From contig NZ_JQMO01000003.1 of assembly GCF_000744785.1 (NCBI RefSeq), positions 3,658,001 through 3,722,000 on the forward strand: a stretch of DNA of 64,000 bases, in the 5' to 3' direction. Positions 15,611 to 25,659 of the stretch are shown here, one piece after another. Below the pieces are notes generated by a model that saw only the letters and a list, made by a program, of their open reading frames with translations, did not search any database and had not been told where the DNA came from. Every line of letters starts with the position of its first letter. Position 1 is the stretch's first letter. Source of the DNA: Kitasatospora azatica KCTC 9699. Lineage in GTDB: Bacteria; Actinomycetota; Actinomycetes; Streptomycetales; Streptomycetaceae. A program made the translations under genes and the position numbers.

Positions 15611-16261
15611 TCAGGCGTCAGCCCGGATGCCGATCCGCGACCCCGGCGTCTCACCGGGCCGGGCGATCCGGATCTCGGGGTTCGGCTCAGGGGTGGCCCT
15701 GAGGACCTGCCGGGCCCGCAGCGCGGCCCGCCCGGCGGGGACCAGCAGCAGGTGGGCCAGGCCCGCGCCGATCACCCCGAGCAGGATGTCGTCCACGTTC
15801 AGTACCTGGCCGGCCAGGCCGGTGCGCAGCACCTCGAAGGCGGTCGCGATCATCGCGCTGCTGCCGACGGCGTGCAGGAAGGACGGGAACCAGGCGGTCC
15901 GCAGCCGTCCGCCGGCCACCGGGAGCAGCACGCCCAGCGGCGCCGTCAGCGCCGGCGCGGCCAGCAGTTGGCGCAGTCCGCCGGTGGCGAGGATCCGGTG
16001 CACCGAGGCGAACGGGGTCAGGTTGGTGTCGTACGCCCAGGCGGTCGGGACCTGGCGCAGGGCCAGCCAGCCGAGCAGGCAGAAGTAGAGCGCGAGCAGG
16101 ATCAGTCCGGCCGAGCGCAGCGGCGCGGGCAGCGCGTCGGCGCCGGGGACGTCCGGAAGTGGCGGGGCGCCGCCGGGCGGCGTGGCCGCCGGGGCCCGCC
16201 GTCGATCTTCGATCCGCACCCTGTCGCGCGCTTCCCGCACGCCGGTGCCATCACGCTGCAC
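15611..16261 (-). CDS. VanZ-family membrane protein
   Basis: A 216-residue integral membrane protein with about four to five hydrophobic segments. The VanZ-like features are TAWAYDTNLTPFASV, the APLGVLLPVAGGRLRT loop and EVLRTGLAGQVLNVDDILLGVIGAGLAHLLL, matching the E...DxDDxxxN-type signature of the family. VanZ proteins are linked to teicoplanin resistance and envelope functions, but most actinobacterial copies are uncharacterised. The GTG start at 16261 lacks a strong ribosome binding site, and the N-terminal 45 residues are variable, so a later start is possible. Confidence 0.75.
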   Translation of the reverse strand: MQRDGTGVREARDRVRIEDRRRAPAATPPGGAPPLPDVPGADALPAPLRSAGLILLALYFCLLGWLALRQVPTAWAYDTNLTPFASVHRILATGGLRQLLAAPALTAPLGVLLPVAGGRLRTAWFPSFLHAVGSSAMIATAFEVLRTGLAGQVLNVDDILLGVIGAGLAHLLLVPAGRAALRARQVLRATPEPNPEIRIARPGETPGSRIGIRADA

Positions 16262-16434
16262 GCCCCGAAGGACGCGGTGTCACGCCGGGGCGGTTCCCGA
16301 TGATCGCGAGGATTCACCCGTGGGGTCACTCACAGTGGCTGCTCAGCGGGCCTGCACGGTGGCTGCCCGGCCGAGCTGCTCGCCGCGCGGCTGAGTTGCT
16401 CACGGCGGCGGCTCACGGTGACGGCTCGGCGGGG

Positions 16435-16791
16435 CTACTCGCAGCGCAGGCTGCCGCTCGGGCTCGGCGTCGGCGAGGGCTGCGCGCTGAACAGGCTGCC
16501 GCTCGGCGGCGAGAGCGAGGGCGCCGGGGAGACCTCGGGGGTCGGGCGGGCCGAGCCCTTCAGCGCGCCGATGGCCTGGCTGGAGGCCACGGCGGGCGGG
16601 TGGACCGGGCTCGGGCAGGCGGTCCGGCTGGCGGGCGCGCCGGCGTCCACCGGCACGGCGGTCGGCCGGATCCCGCAGCCGGTCGCCAGCGCGGCCGTCA
16701 CGGCGGCGCCGACCAGCGCCAGCGCCCAGCGCCCGACCTGACGGCTCGGACCGGCAGCACTGCTCGGTGTCCTTCGAAGGGGCTTAAGCAC
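16435..16791 (-). CDS. Small lipoprotein encoded downstream of afsQ2
   Basis: A 118-residue lipoprotein with a basic start (LKPLRRT), a hydrophobic stretch WALALVGAAVTAALATGC whose LATGC is the lipobox, and a Pro/Ser-rich exported tail with a single later Cys at the end (SLRCE) and another in SRTACPSP. GTG 16791 overlaps the end of afsQ2 and has GGAGG eight bases upstream inside that gene. A lipoprotein at this position also occurs next to the afsQ operon in S. coelicolor, from memory. It may be an accessory sensor for AfsQ2; that is inference. Confidence 0.75.
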   Translation of the reverse strand: MLKPLRRTPSSAAGPSRQVGRWALALVGAAVTAALATGCGIRPTAVPVDAGAPASRTACPSPVHPPAVASSQAIGALKGSARPTPEVSPAPSLSPPSGSLFSAQPSPTPSPSGSLRCE

Positions 16792-18364
16792 CGTTGCGAC
16801 CTCCGCTCGGTTCCTGCGTCGGTCGGCCGGCAGCCGGTGCCGGTGGCCGCAGCGGCAGCCGCAGCGTGAAGACGGCGCCACCGCCCGGCCCGTTGGCGGC
16901 GGTGATGGTGCCGCCGTGGATCTGCGCGTTGGCCATCGCGATGGACAGGCCGAGGCCGCTGCCCTCCGAGCGGGCCCGGCCCTTGTCCGCCTTGTAGAAG
17001 CGGTCGAAGACGTGCGGCAGCACATCCTCCGGGATGCCGGGACCGCTGTCCGAGACCGCCACCACCACCTCGCCGGCACCGGTCGGGCCGATTCCCTGAC
17101 GCACCGTCACCCGGACCGGCGAGCCGCCGTGCTTGAGCGCGTTGCCGATCAGGTTGGCGAAGACCACGTCGAGTCGGCGCGGGTCGACCACGGCCAGCAC
17201 CCCGCGCGGGGCGTCCAGCTCGACGGCGTCGTACCAGGCCCGGCCGTCGATGCAGGACATGATCAGGTCGGCGATGTCCATCTCGTCGGCGACCAGCTTG
17301 GCGGTGCCCGCGTCGAACCTGGTCACCTCCATCAGGTTCTCCACCAGGTCGGAGAGCCGGCGGGTCTCGCTGACCACCAGCCGCACGGCCGGTTCGATCA
17401 TCGGGTCCAGCGACTCGGCCTCGTCCTCCAGGATGTCGGTCACCGCGGTCATCGCGGTCAGCGGGGTGCGCAGCTCGTGCGACATGTCGGCGACGAACCG
17501 CCGGCTCTGCGCCTCCCGGGCGCTCAACTCCTCGACCTGCTCGTGCAGCGACTCGGCGGTCCGGTTGAAGGTCCGTGCCAGGTCGGCGAGTTCGTCGGCG
17601 CCGCTGACCTCGAGCCGGGTGTCCAACTTGCCCTCGCCCAGCCTGCGTGCGGCCTCGGCGAGTTGGCGAACCGGACGGAGCACGGTGGCGGAGGCGGCCT
17701 GGGCCAGCAGGGTCGCGGCGATCAGCGCCAGCATGGTGGCCACCGCCAACGACCAACCCAGCGTGTTGAGATCGTCCCGCTCGTTGTCCAGGGACTTGAA
17801 CATGTAGGCGGTCGGTCCGGTCGGCACCACCTTGGTCCCGCCGACCACGAACGGCTCGCCGCCGATGTTCACCCGCTGCCAGTACAGGTGGTACGCGTAC
17901 GGGTTGCCCTCGCCCACCGGGCGCGGCTTCGGCACGGCGGCCAGCAGCGGGGCCGGCACCTGGGCCACGGTGAACCGCGGGTCGGAGGAGGCGGTGCACT
18001 CGGGGTGGCCCTCGTCCACCACCACGACGTTGTAGCCGAGTCCGGACGCGGCCACGTCATTGGCGAGTTGGACCAGCGCCGGGCAGCTCGCGTTCATCGG
18101 CAGCGCGGACACGCTGCGGCTGAGCGAGACCCGGAAGTCGTTCAGCGCGGTGTTCTGGGCACGCTTGAGCACCGCGTCCCGGTTCAGCCAGTAGGCGATG
18201 CCGGAGGCGGAGACGGCGGCGGTCAGCGCCACCACGGCGAAGACGGCGGCCAGCCGGACCCGCAGCGAACTCAGCCGCAGCCGTCGCCACAGGTCGGGGA
18301 CGAGCCGGCGGCCGTTCTGGGGGGCCGTCACGTTGTCAGGTCTGTCACGAGGTCGGTCAGCCAT
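16784..18364 (-). CDS. afsQ2: Sensor histidine kinase AfsQ2
   Basis: A 526-residue membrane kinase. The first transmembrane helix is near residues 36-58 and the second near 203-226, enclosing an extracytoplasmic sensor of about 145 residues. A HAMP domain, the HisKA H-box MSHELRTPLTAM, the N-box NLIGNALKH, and ATP-binding DSGPGIPED and GSGLGLSIA follow. It phosphorylates the response regulator encoded 18 bp upstream. In S. coelicolor AfsQ1/AfsQ2 adjusts antibiotic production and nitrogen metabolism, notably on glutamate medium. Identification rests on kinase type plus the afsQ1-sigQ neighbours. Confidence 0.88.
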   Translation of the reverse strand: MADRPRDRPDNVTAPQNGRRLVPDLWRRLRLSSLRVRLAAVFAVVALTAAVSASGIAYWLNRDAVLKRAQNTALNDFRVSLSRSVSALPMNASCPALVQLANDVAASGLGYNVVVVDEGHPECTASSDPRFTVAQVPAPLLAAVPKPRPVGEGNPYAYHLYWQRVNIGGEPFVVGGTKVVPTGPTAYMFKSLDNERDDLNTLGWSLAVATMLALIAATLLAQAASATVLRPVRQLAEAARRLGEGKLDTRLEVSGADELADLARTFNRTAESLHEQVEELSAREAQSRRFVADMSHELRTPLTAMTAVTDILEDEAESLDPMIEPAVRLVVSETRRLSDLVENLMEVTRFDAGTAKLVADEMDIADLIMSCIDGRAWYDAVELDAPRGVLAVVDPRRLDVVFANLIGNALKHGGSPVRVTVRQGIGPTGAGEVVVAVSDSGPGIPEDVLPHVFDRFYKADKGRARSEGSGLGLSIAMANAQIHGGTITAANGPGGGAVFTLRLPLRPPAPAAGRPTQEPSGGRNGA

Positions 18365-18382
18365 TCGGTCCGGGTCTGCGGG

Positions 18383-19078
18383 TCAGGCGGGCGGGTCCAG
18401 ACGATAGCCCACCCCGCGCACCGTGCGAATCAGGGTCGGTGCCGACGGGACGTCCTCCACCTTGGCCCGCAGCCGCTGCACACAGGCGTCCACCAGGCGC
18501 GAGTCGCCCAGGTAGTCGTGCTCCCAGACCAGCCGCAGCAACTGCTGGCGGGAGAGCGCCTGACCGGGCCGGCGGCTGAGCTCCAGCAGCAGCCGCAGCT
18601 CGGTCGGGGTGAGCTGGAGGTCCTCGCCGTCCTTGGTGACGGTCATCGCCGAGCGGTCGATCACCACCGAGCCGAAGGCCGAGGAGTCCGAGTTCTCCCG
18701 CTCGCCGCGGCGCAGCACCGCGCGGATCCGGGCGTCCAGCACCCGTGGCTGCACCGGCTTGACCACGTAGTCGTCGGCCCCTGACTCCAGACCCACCACC
18801 ACGTCGATGTCGTCCGAGCGCGCGGTCAGCAGGATGATCGGCAGCTGGTCGGAGCGCCGGATCCGGCGGCAGACCTCGAAGCCGTCGATGCCGGGCAGCA
18901 TCACGTCCAGCACGATCAGGTCGGGGCGCTGCTCCTTGAACAGCCGCAGGCCGTCCTCGCCCGAGGCAGCGGCGGCCACGCGGTGGCCCTGGCGGGTGAG
19001 GGCGAGTTCGAGGCCGGTACGGATGGCGTCGTCGTCCTCGATCAGTAGGAGGAAAGGCACCTGTTCATTCTGGCTCAC
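18383..19078 (-). CDS. afsQ1: Response regulator AfsQ1
   Basis: A 231-residue OmpR/PhoB-type regulator. The receiver has the acidic pocket IEDDD, the phosphoacceptor Asp in LIVLDVMLPGIDG, Thr in LLTARSDD and Lys in DDYVVKPV. The C-terminal winged helix (LTPTELRLLLELSRRPGQALSRQQLLRLVW to TVRGVGYRLD) binds DNA. The start may be GTG 19078 or GTG 19060, the latter giving a protein beginning at PFLLLIEDDD closer to the known family length. It is divergent from sigQ, and the shared upstream region contains a good AfsQ1-type box. Confidence 0.9.
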   Translation of the reverse strand: MSQNEQVPFLLLIEDDDAIRTGLELALTRQGHRVAAAASGEDGLRLFKEQRPDLIVLDVMLPGIDGFEVCRRIRRSDQLPIILLTARSDDIDVVVGLESGADDYVVKPVQPRVLDARIRAVLRRGERENSDSSAFGSVVIDRSAMTVTKDGEDLQLTPTELRLLLELSRRPGQALSRQQLLRLVWEHDYLGDSRLVDACVQRLRAKVEDVPSAPTLIRTVRGVGYRLDPPA

Positions 19079-19161
19079 CGGGTGTGCCGCCGGGAACCGT
19101 CCGAGGCACCCGAGACGTCATGGGTGTCGAGCGCCACTGTGGGACCAAGGTCCCAGTGCTT

Positions 19162-19177
19162 GTGACACCGCTGTGAC
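19162..19177. promoter_or_regulatory. AfsQ1 box between afsQ1 and sigQ
   Basis: GTGAC-ACCGCT-GTGAC exactly fits the published S. coelicolor AfsQ1 consensus GTnAC-N6-GTnAC as I remember it. It lies 84 bp from the annotated afsQ1 start and 126 bp from sigQ, consistent with control of sigQ and possible autoregulation. Confidence 0.75.
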
Positions 19178-19302
19178 AGTCGCCGGACACCGCCATGACG
19201 GGCGGCGGGCAGGATTTTCCATGTCACCGCAGCGGACCGGCAGCACCGGGCCGAGGCGGGGGCACCGAAAGGACCCGCTCGTACCGATCATGGGGGCGCA
19301 CG

Positions 19303-20124
19303 ATGAACGCAACGCTTGAGACCCGGGGCATCCTGGATGCGAACCGCCCGGCCGTCCACGGTGTGCGCTCGTCACAGCGCGGTCGGGTGGAGCGGGGCTC
19401 GGGGACCCTGCGGGTCGACCTCTGCCGGGTGAGCGGCGGGAGCGCACGGGTCCACGGGGGGAACAGCGGGGGGACCTTCGGGGGGAATGCCGGGGGGAAC
19501 AAGGGGACCACGATTCTTCGGCTCGCGCCGATAGAGCAGCGCGTCCCGCAGCAGGGCCAGCAGGGAGGCGCGCAGGGGGAGCACTCGGCCGCCGAGGTGG
19601 ACCACCTCACGGAGTTCACCGCGTACGTGCGCGAGCGTCGCGCCTCCCTGTACGCCACTGCCTACCACCTGACCGGTGACCGCTTCGAGGCCGAGGACCT
19701 GCTGCAGAGCGCGCTCTTCAGCACCTACCGGGCCTGGGGCCGGATCACCGACAAGGCCGCGGTCGGCGGCTACCTGCGCCGCACCATGACCAACCTGCAC
19801 ATCTCGGCCTGGCGCCGGCGCAAGCTCAACGAGTACCCGACCGAGGAGCTGCCGGAGACGGTCGGCGACACCGACGCGATGGGCGGCACCGAGCTGCGCG
19901 CCGTGCTGTGGCAGGCACTGGCCAAGCTCCCGGAGAACCAGCGCACCATGCTGGTGCTGCGCTACTACGAGGGCCGCACCGACCCGGAGATCGCCGACAT
20001 CCTCAACATCAGCGTCGGCACCGTGAAGAGCAGCATCTGGCGCGCCCTGCGTCGGCTGCGCGAGGACGAGCAGCTCAACCGCACCGGCGACACCAACCAC
20101 GCCTTCGGCGAGCTGGTCGCCTGA
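19303..20124 (+). CDS. sigQ: ECF sigma factor SigQ
   Basis: A 273-residue SigE-family ECF sigma factor. Region 2 is seen at about residues 105-170 (YVRERRASLYATAYHLTGDRFEAEDLLQSALFSTY...), and region 4 near the end (LAKLPENQRTMLVLRYYEGRTDPEIADILNISVGTVKSSIWRALRRLR). Before region 2 lies an unusual 100-residue extension containing a Gly/Asn-rich run (GGNSGGTFGGNAGGNKG). In S. coelicolor sigQ is an AfsQ1 target that opposes AfsQ1's effect on antibiotics. ATG 19303 has no strong Shine-Dalgarno sequence. No anti-sigma gene is adjacent. Confidence 0.87.
   Translation: MNATLETRGILDANRPAVHGVRSSQRGRVERGSGTLRVDLCRVSGGSARVHGGNSGGTFGGNAGGNKGTTILRLAPIEQRVPQQGQQGGAQGEHSAAEVDHLTEFTAYVRERRASLYATAYHLTGDRFEAEDLLQSALFSTYRAWGRITDKAAVGGYLRRTMTNLHISAWRRRKLNEYPTEELPETVGDTDAMGGTELRAVLWQALAKLPENQRTMLVLRYYEGRTDPEIADILNISVGTVKSSIWRALRRLREDEQLNRTGDTNHAFGELVA
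19456..19506 (+). repeat. 12-bp periodic G-tract repeat inside sigQ (G-quadruplex candidate)
   Basis: Six-G runs begin at 19456, 19468, 19480 and 19492, exactly 12 bp apart, with a G4 run at 19503-19506. Intervening loops are 5-6 bases. The runs are on the coding strand and so in the mRNA, about 150 bases after the start codon, and encode the GGN/GG peptide repeat in the N-terminal extension. Confidence 0.75.
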
Positions 20125-20241
20125 GCCGCTGCCTGAACCACTGCACCAACCACTGAACTCCCGTCGGGGGACGGGGAACAGGGCGCGGAGTCGCGCGGGG
20201 CTCGGGGGAGCCCCCGCCGGCAGGGAAGCCGCGCCCATGCG

Positions 20242-20290
20242 GAAGAGCCGGACCCGGCATCTCGGGAGAGGATGCCGAGTCCGGCTCTTC
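20242..20290. terminator. Bidirectional terminator between sigQ and the AraC-type gene
   Basis: A 20-bp stem (20242-20261 with 20271-20290) has a single mismatch and a nine-base loop. A smaller hairpin (GGGGCTC/GAGCCCC, 20197-20214) precedes it. The pair separates sigQ from the convergent AraC-family gene, whose stop is 13 bp beyond. Confidence 0.8.
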
Positions 20291-20302
20291 TGTCGTGCGC
20301 CT

Positions 20303-21223
20303 TCACGCGGTTCGGTCGCGATACCGGCCCGGGGGGAGGGCGTATTCGCGTTTGAAGGCCTTGGCGAAGGCGAACTCGCTGAGGTAGCCGGTCTGTTGGG
20401 CGACGCTCCGGAGTGGGGCGTCGGATTCGCGGAGCAGTCGGCCGGCGGTGGTCATCCGCCACCAGGTGAGGTAGGCGAGCGGGGGTTGGCCGACCAGGGC
20501 GGTGAAGCGGCGGGCGAAGGCGGCGCGGGACAGGCCGGCCAGGGCGCCGAGCTCCTCGACCGTCCAGGGGTGGGCGGGGTCGGCGTGGATGGCGCCCAGG
20601 GCGGCGGCGATCGCCCGGTCCTGCAGGGCGGTGGCCCAGCCGGTGGTGGTGCGGGCGGACTGCTCGGCGAACCAGGCGCGCAGGGTGTAGAGCAGCAGGG
20701 TGTCCAGCAGGGACTGGACGGCCGCGTCCGCACCGGGCTGACGGTCCGTCAGTTCGGCGTCCAGCAGCTCGATCACGGCACGCAGTGCGGGGTGGCGGCC
20801 GCCGGCGGTGGTCAGTCGCAGCACCGGGGGCAGCTCGGCGATCAGCGGGTGCGGGCGGGCCTGGTTGAGCAGGTAGGCGCCGCAGAGGGTGCGGCTGGCG
20901 TCCGGGTCGTCCGGGTCGGCGGGAGTGGGTTGCGGGCGCAGCCGGCCGTCCGGGTCCATCCGGGCGGGGCGCAGCTCGGCGTCCGGGGCGTCGGCCAGCC
21001 CGTAGCCGCGGCCGTGCGGGAGCAGTGCCAGGTCGCCCGGGTCGAGTCGGAACGGCTCGGCGCCGTCCGGCGGGTAGAGCCAGACCGAGCCGCGCAGTAC
21101 CGAGTGGAACCCGATCCCCCCGCTGTCCGGGAAGCGGATCCCCCACCGTCCGACCCGCGGATGGCGTCCGGCATGCGGCCGCCCGGTGCGCATCACGGTG
21201 ATCGCGTCGCTGAGCACGTCCAT
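20303..21223 (-). CDS. AraC-family transcriptional regulator (cupin sensor)
   Basis: A 306-residue regulator. The N-terminal half is an AraC-binding cupin (FHSVLRGSVWLYPPDGAEPFRLDPGDLALLPHGRGYGLAD), followed by the paired helix-turn-helix at about residues 205-300 (WTVEELGALAGLSRAAFARRFTALVGQPPLAYLTWWRM ... SEFAFAKAFKREYALPPGRYR). ATG 21223 was used. It is divergent from a quinone-oxidoreductase-like gene, the usual arrangement for this regulator class, so it probably controls that gene in response to a small ligand or redox cue. Confidence 0.85.
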   Translation of the reverse strand: MDVLSDAITVMRTGRPHAGRHPRVGRWGIRFPDSGGIGFHSVLRGSVWLYPPDGAEPFRLDPGDLALLPHGRGYGLADAPDAELRPARMDPDGRLRPQPTPADPDDPDASRTLCGAYLLNQARPHPLIAELPPVLRLTTAGGRHPALRAVIELLDAELTDRQPGADAAVQSLLDTLLLYTLRAWFAEQSARTTTGWATALQDRAIAAALGAIHADPAHPWTVEELGALAGLSRAAFARRFTALVGQPPLAYLTWWRMTTAGRLLRESDAPLRSVAQQTGYLSEFAFAKAFKREYALPPGRYRDRTA

Positions 21224-21369
21224 GATCGGGAGCTTAGACCGGTCGGTCCTGGCCTACGGACGAGACGATCGGACATGGAGCGAAGACTTTCCGGCATGGG
21301 CCGTCTCGTCCACCGCTCCTACGGTGGAACTCGTCAGCAGGACACCGCGTCAGATGAGGAACCATCACC

Positions 21370-22356
21370 ATGACCAGGACAGTTGTCTTCGACGAGACCG
21401 GCGGCCCCGAGGTGCTGCGGATCGTGGATCTGGAACTCGCCGCACCCGGGCCCGAGGAGGTGCTGGTCCGGGTCGAGGCGATCGGGCTCAACCGGGCCGA
21501 GGCGCTGCTGCGCGGCGGCGGCTACTACTACCCGGCCGAGCTGCCCGGCTCCCGGCTCGGCTACGAAGCGGCCGGCAGCGTGGAGGCGGTGGGCTCGGCG
21601 GTGACCGGCTTCGCGGTCGGCGACCGGGTGTTGCGGGCCGCCGGCGGCCACATGAGCACCGAGGGCGTCTACGCGGAGCGGATCGTGGTCCCGGCCGCCA
21701 CGCTGCTCCGGCTGCCGGCCGGCACCGACGCGGTGACCGGCGCCGCGCTCTGGCTCGCGTACAGCACCGCCTACGGCGCCCTGGTGGAGCAGGGCAACCT
21801 GCGCCCCGGCGACACCGTGCTGATCACCGCCGCCTCCAGCAGCGTGGGCGTGGCCGCGATCCAGATCGCCAACCACCTCGGCGCGATCCCGATCGCCGTC
21901 ACCCGGACCGCCGCCAAGCGCGAGCAGCTGCTGAAGCTGGGCGCCGCAGGGGTGGTGGTGACCGAGGAGGAGGACCTGCTGGAGCGGGTGCGCGCGGTCA
22001 CCGGCGGGCGCGGCGCGGAGATCGTCTTCGACTCGGTGGCGGGGCCCGGCCTGGCGACGGTGGCGCAGGCGGTGGCGCCCGGGGGCCTGCTGATCGTCTA
22101 CGGCTGGCTGGACCAGCAGCCGGCGCCGCTGCCGATGAACTGGGGGCTGCGGATCATCGGCTACGCCAATCTGCAGACCACGGGCGATCCGGCGGTCCGG
22201 CGCCGGGTCGAGCACTTCCTGGCCGCGGGCCTGCGGGCGGGCACCATCGCACCAGTCGTCGACCGCGTCTTCGACTTCGAGGACATCGTCGAGGCGCACC
22301 GCTACCTGGAGTCGAACGCGCAGGTCGGCAAGGTGCTCGTCACCGTCCGGCACTGA
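21370..22356 (+). CDS. Zinc-independent medium-chain dehydrogenase (quinone oxidoreductase-like)
   Basis: A 328-residue NAD(P)H-dependent oxidoreductase of the MDR/QOR family. The N-terminal GroES-like domain starts VVFDETGGPEVLRIVDLEL, and the Rossmann domain has the dinucleotide motif LITAASSSVGVAAIQIA. The catalytic-zinc Cys/His ligands of alcohol dehydrogenases are absent, as in NADPH:quinone reductases. GAGGA lies ten bases before ATG 21370. It is divergent from the AraC-type regulator across 146 bp. The true substrate is unknown. Confidence 0.85.
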   Translation: MTRTVVFDETGGPEVLRIVDLELAAPGPEEVLVRVEAIGLNRAEALLRGGGYYYPAELPGSRLGYEAAGSVEAVGSAVTGFAVGDRVLRAAGGHMSTEGVYAERIVVPAATLLRLPAGTDAVTGAALWLAYSTAYGALVEQGNLRPGDTVLITAASSSVGVAAIQIANHLGAIPIAVTRTAAKREQLLKLGAAGVVVTEEEDLLERVRAVTGGRGAEIVFDSVAGPGLATVAQAVAPGGLLIVYGWLDQQPAPLPMNWGLRIIGYANLQTTGDPAVRRRVEHFLAAGLRAGTIAPVVDRVFDFEDIVEAHRYLESNAQVGKVLVTVRH

Positions 22357-22392
22357 CCGGACCGGGCGTCGGCCCGGCTGGGCACCGACCGG

Positions 22393-23040
22393 TCAGGCGC
22401 TGACCGCCACGGTCGCCGGCAGCGCGGTCGCCGTACGCAGCCGGCGGGCGGCCTCCGGCCCGTTGCAGGCGTGGGCGCCGAGCCCGACCTGCTGGGTCAC
22501 GATGCCGCGCTCGGCCCGCATCAGCCGCCAGCCGCGGCGCAGCAGGTACGGGACGGACTTGCGGCCCTCGCGCACATCGCGCCGGAACCGGCGCCAGGCC
22601 GTGGTGAGCGGGCGGTTGCGCAGGCAGAGCGCGTCCGCGAGCAGGTTCTCGGCGGCGCAGGCGGCCACCAGCTCGGCCGCGAAGATGCCCTCCGCGATGA
22701 AGACCGGTGCGCCGGCCAGTTCCAGGATGTGCGAGCCGTCGCGTCCGTTGGCGGGGATCGAGTAGATCGGCACCTCCGCGCGGCCGAACTCGGCCAGCAC
22801 CCGGATCGCGGCGAGCGCGTCGGAGCGGTGCCAGGAGAGCGGCGAGTCCCAGTCGGTGCCGGAGCCGTCGGGCAGCAGCGGCAGGGTCGGGTCGTCGCCG
22901 TCCTTGTAGAAGTCGTCCAGCTGGAGCACCGGCAGGCCCGAGCGCTCGGCCAGTGAGGACTTCCCGGATCCCGAGGGCCCGGAGAGCAGCACCACGCGGG
23001 CACGGGTGGTGGGGGCGGGGTTCATGGGGGAGTCACTCAC
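22393..23040 (-). CDS. Uridine kinase-like P-loop protein
   Basis: A 215-residue P-loop kinase with Walker A LLSGPSGSGKSS near the start and the substrate-loop sequence QLDDFYKDGDDPTLP that resembles uridine/cytidine kinases. A conserved nucleoside-kinase-like PVFIAEGIFAAEL strand and an arginine-rich lid (TTAWRRFRRDVREGRKSVP) follow. It probably phosphorylates a nucleoside or related metabolite, which suits this salvage-rich region, but it lacks the CTACGCGCGTAG operator of the other genes. Starts at GTG 23040 or ATG 23025 are both possible; neither has a clear ribosome binding site. Confidence 0.75.
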   Translation of the reverse strand: MSDSPMNPAPTTRARVVLLSGPSGSGKSSLAERSGLPVLQLDDFYKDGDDPTLPLLPDGSGTDWDSPLSWHRSDALAAIRVLAEFGRAEVPIYSIPANGRDGSHILELAGAPVFIAEGIFAAELVAACAAENLLADALCLRNRPLTTAWRRFRRDVREGRKSVPYLLRRGWRLMRAERGIVTQQVGLGAHACNGPEAARRLRTATALPATVAVSA

Positions 23041-23150
23041 GAGACACCAGTCTGACGCATCGGACCCCGTGCTGATAACCCGGTGGTAGGTAAATGGCAT
23101 AGGACACAAGGAGATAGTCCGTAGGGCGGCGGCATCGCGGCACAGCAGGA

Positions 23151-23185
23151 CGGGCCCGCGCCAGGGGGGGAGAGGCGCGGGCCCG
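23151..23185 (-). terminator. Terminator of the deoC-ald operon
   Basis: CGGGCCCGCGCC (23151-23162) and GGCGCGGGCCCG (23174-23185) form a perfect 12-bp stem with an 11-base loop, 84 bp after the last stop of the leftward deoC operon and before the uridine-kinase-like gene. The remaining sequence of 23041-23268 shows nothing else clear. Confidence 0.7.
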
Positions 23186-23268
23186 TCAGTGGCGCGTCCG
23201 GGCCCCTGGGGGGGTAGGGGCGCTGGGGACGGCCAGCTCTGGGAAGGCGGTCCGGCGGGTGAGCCGGG

Positions 23269-24181
23269 CTACTGGCCCATCGGGTGCCAGACCGTCTTGG
23301 TCTCCAGGAAGGAGAGTAGCCGGTCGGTACCCGGAGCATTGGTCCAGTCCTGCGCCGACGGATCGACCGCCGGGCGCAGCACCCGCTTCAAGGTATCCGC
23401 CGCGGCCGCCTCGAGCGAAGCCGCCGCGCCGGGTCCTTCGTCTGCGATCGCACCGGTCAGGTCGAGCGCGTTGACGTCCTGGTGCGAGGCGAGCGTCGGG
23501 GCCAGGTCCGCGGTGCGGCCGGAGAGGATGTTGACCACGCCGCCCGGGACGTCCGAGGTGGCCAGCACCTCGCCCAGCGAGAGCGCCGGCAGCGGGGCGT
23601 CGGCGGCGGCCGCGAGCACGGCGGTGTTGCCGGTGGCGATCACCGGGGCCAGCACCGAGACCAGGCCGAGGAAGGAGTGGCCGTAGCCCGCCTGCGGGGC
23701 CAGGATCCCGACCACGCCGGTCGGCTCGGGCACCGAGAGGTTGAAGTACGGGCCGGCCACCGGGTTGGCGGCGCCGGCGATCTGCGCCACCTTGTCGGTC
23801 CAGCCCGCGTACCAGACCCAGCGGTCGATCGCCTGGTCCACCAGTGCGGCGGCCTTCTTGGCGCCCAGGCCCTCGGCCGCGGCCACCTCGGCGGTGAACT
23901 GCTCGCGCCGGCCCTGCAGCATCTCGGCAACCCGGTAGAGCACCTGGCCGCGGTTGTAGGCGGTGGTGCCGGCCCAGCCCTTGACCGCCGCGCGGGCGGC
24001 GAGCACCGCGTCGCGGGTGTCCTTGCGGGTGCCGAGCGGGGCGTTGGCCAGCCACTGGCCCTTGGTGTCGGTCACCTCGTACACCCGTCCGCTCTCGGAG
24101 CGCGGGAACTTCCCGCCGACGAACAGCTTGTAGGTCTTGCTGACCTGGATTCGTGCACTGGCGTCAAGTCGCGTGGCAATG

Positions 24182-24189
<8 letters not shown>
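23269..24189 (-). CDS. Truncated, cysteine-free aldehyde dehydrogenase-fold protein
   Basis: A 306-residue ALDH-superfamily protein, against about 480-500 for active enzymes. It keeps the cofactor-domain pattern (VGILAPQAGYGHSFLGLVSVLAPVIATGNTAVLAA, VPGGVVNILSGRTADLAPTLASHQDVNALDLTG) but contains no cysteine at all, so the catalytic nucleophile is absent, and the LELGGK glutamate segment is also lost. It starts inside the end of the full-length ALDH gene (ATGTCTGA overlap, 24182-24189), so the two are made together. It may form a heteromer with the active enzyme, like the two-domain ALDH16 architecture. It is not a broken gene: the frame is clean and well coupled. Confidence 0.85.
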
Positions 24190-25654
<1,465 letters not shown>

Positions 25655-25659
25655 CGTGA

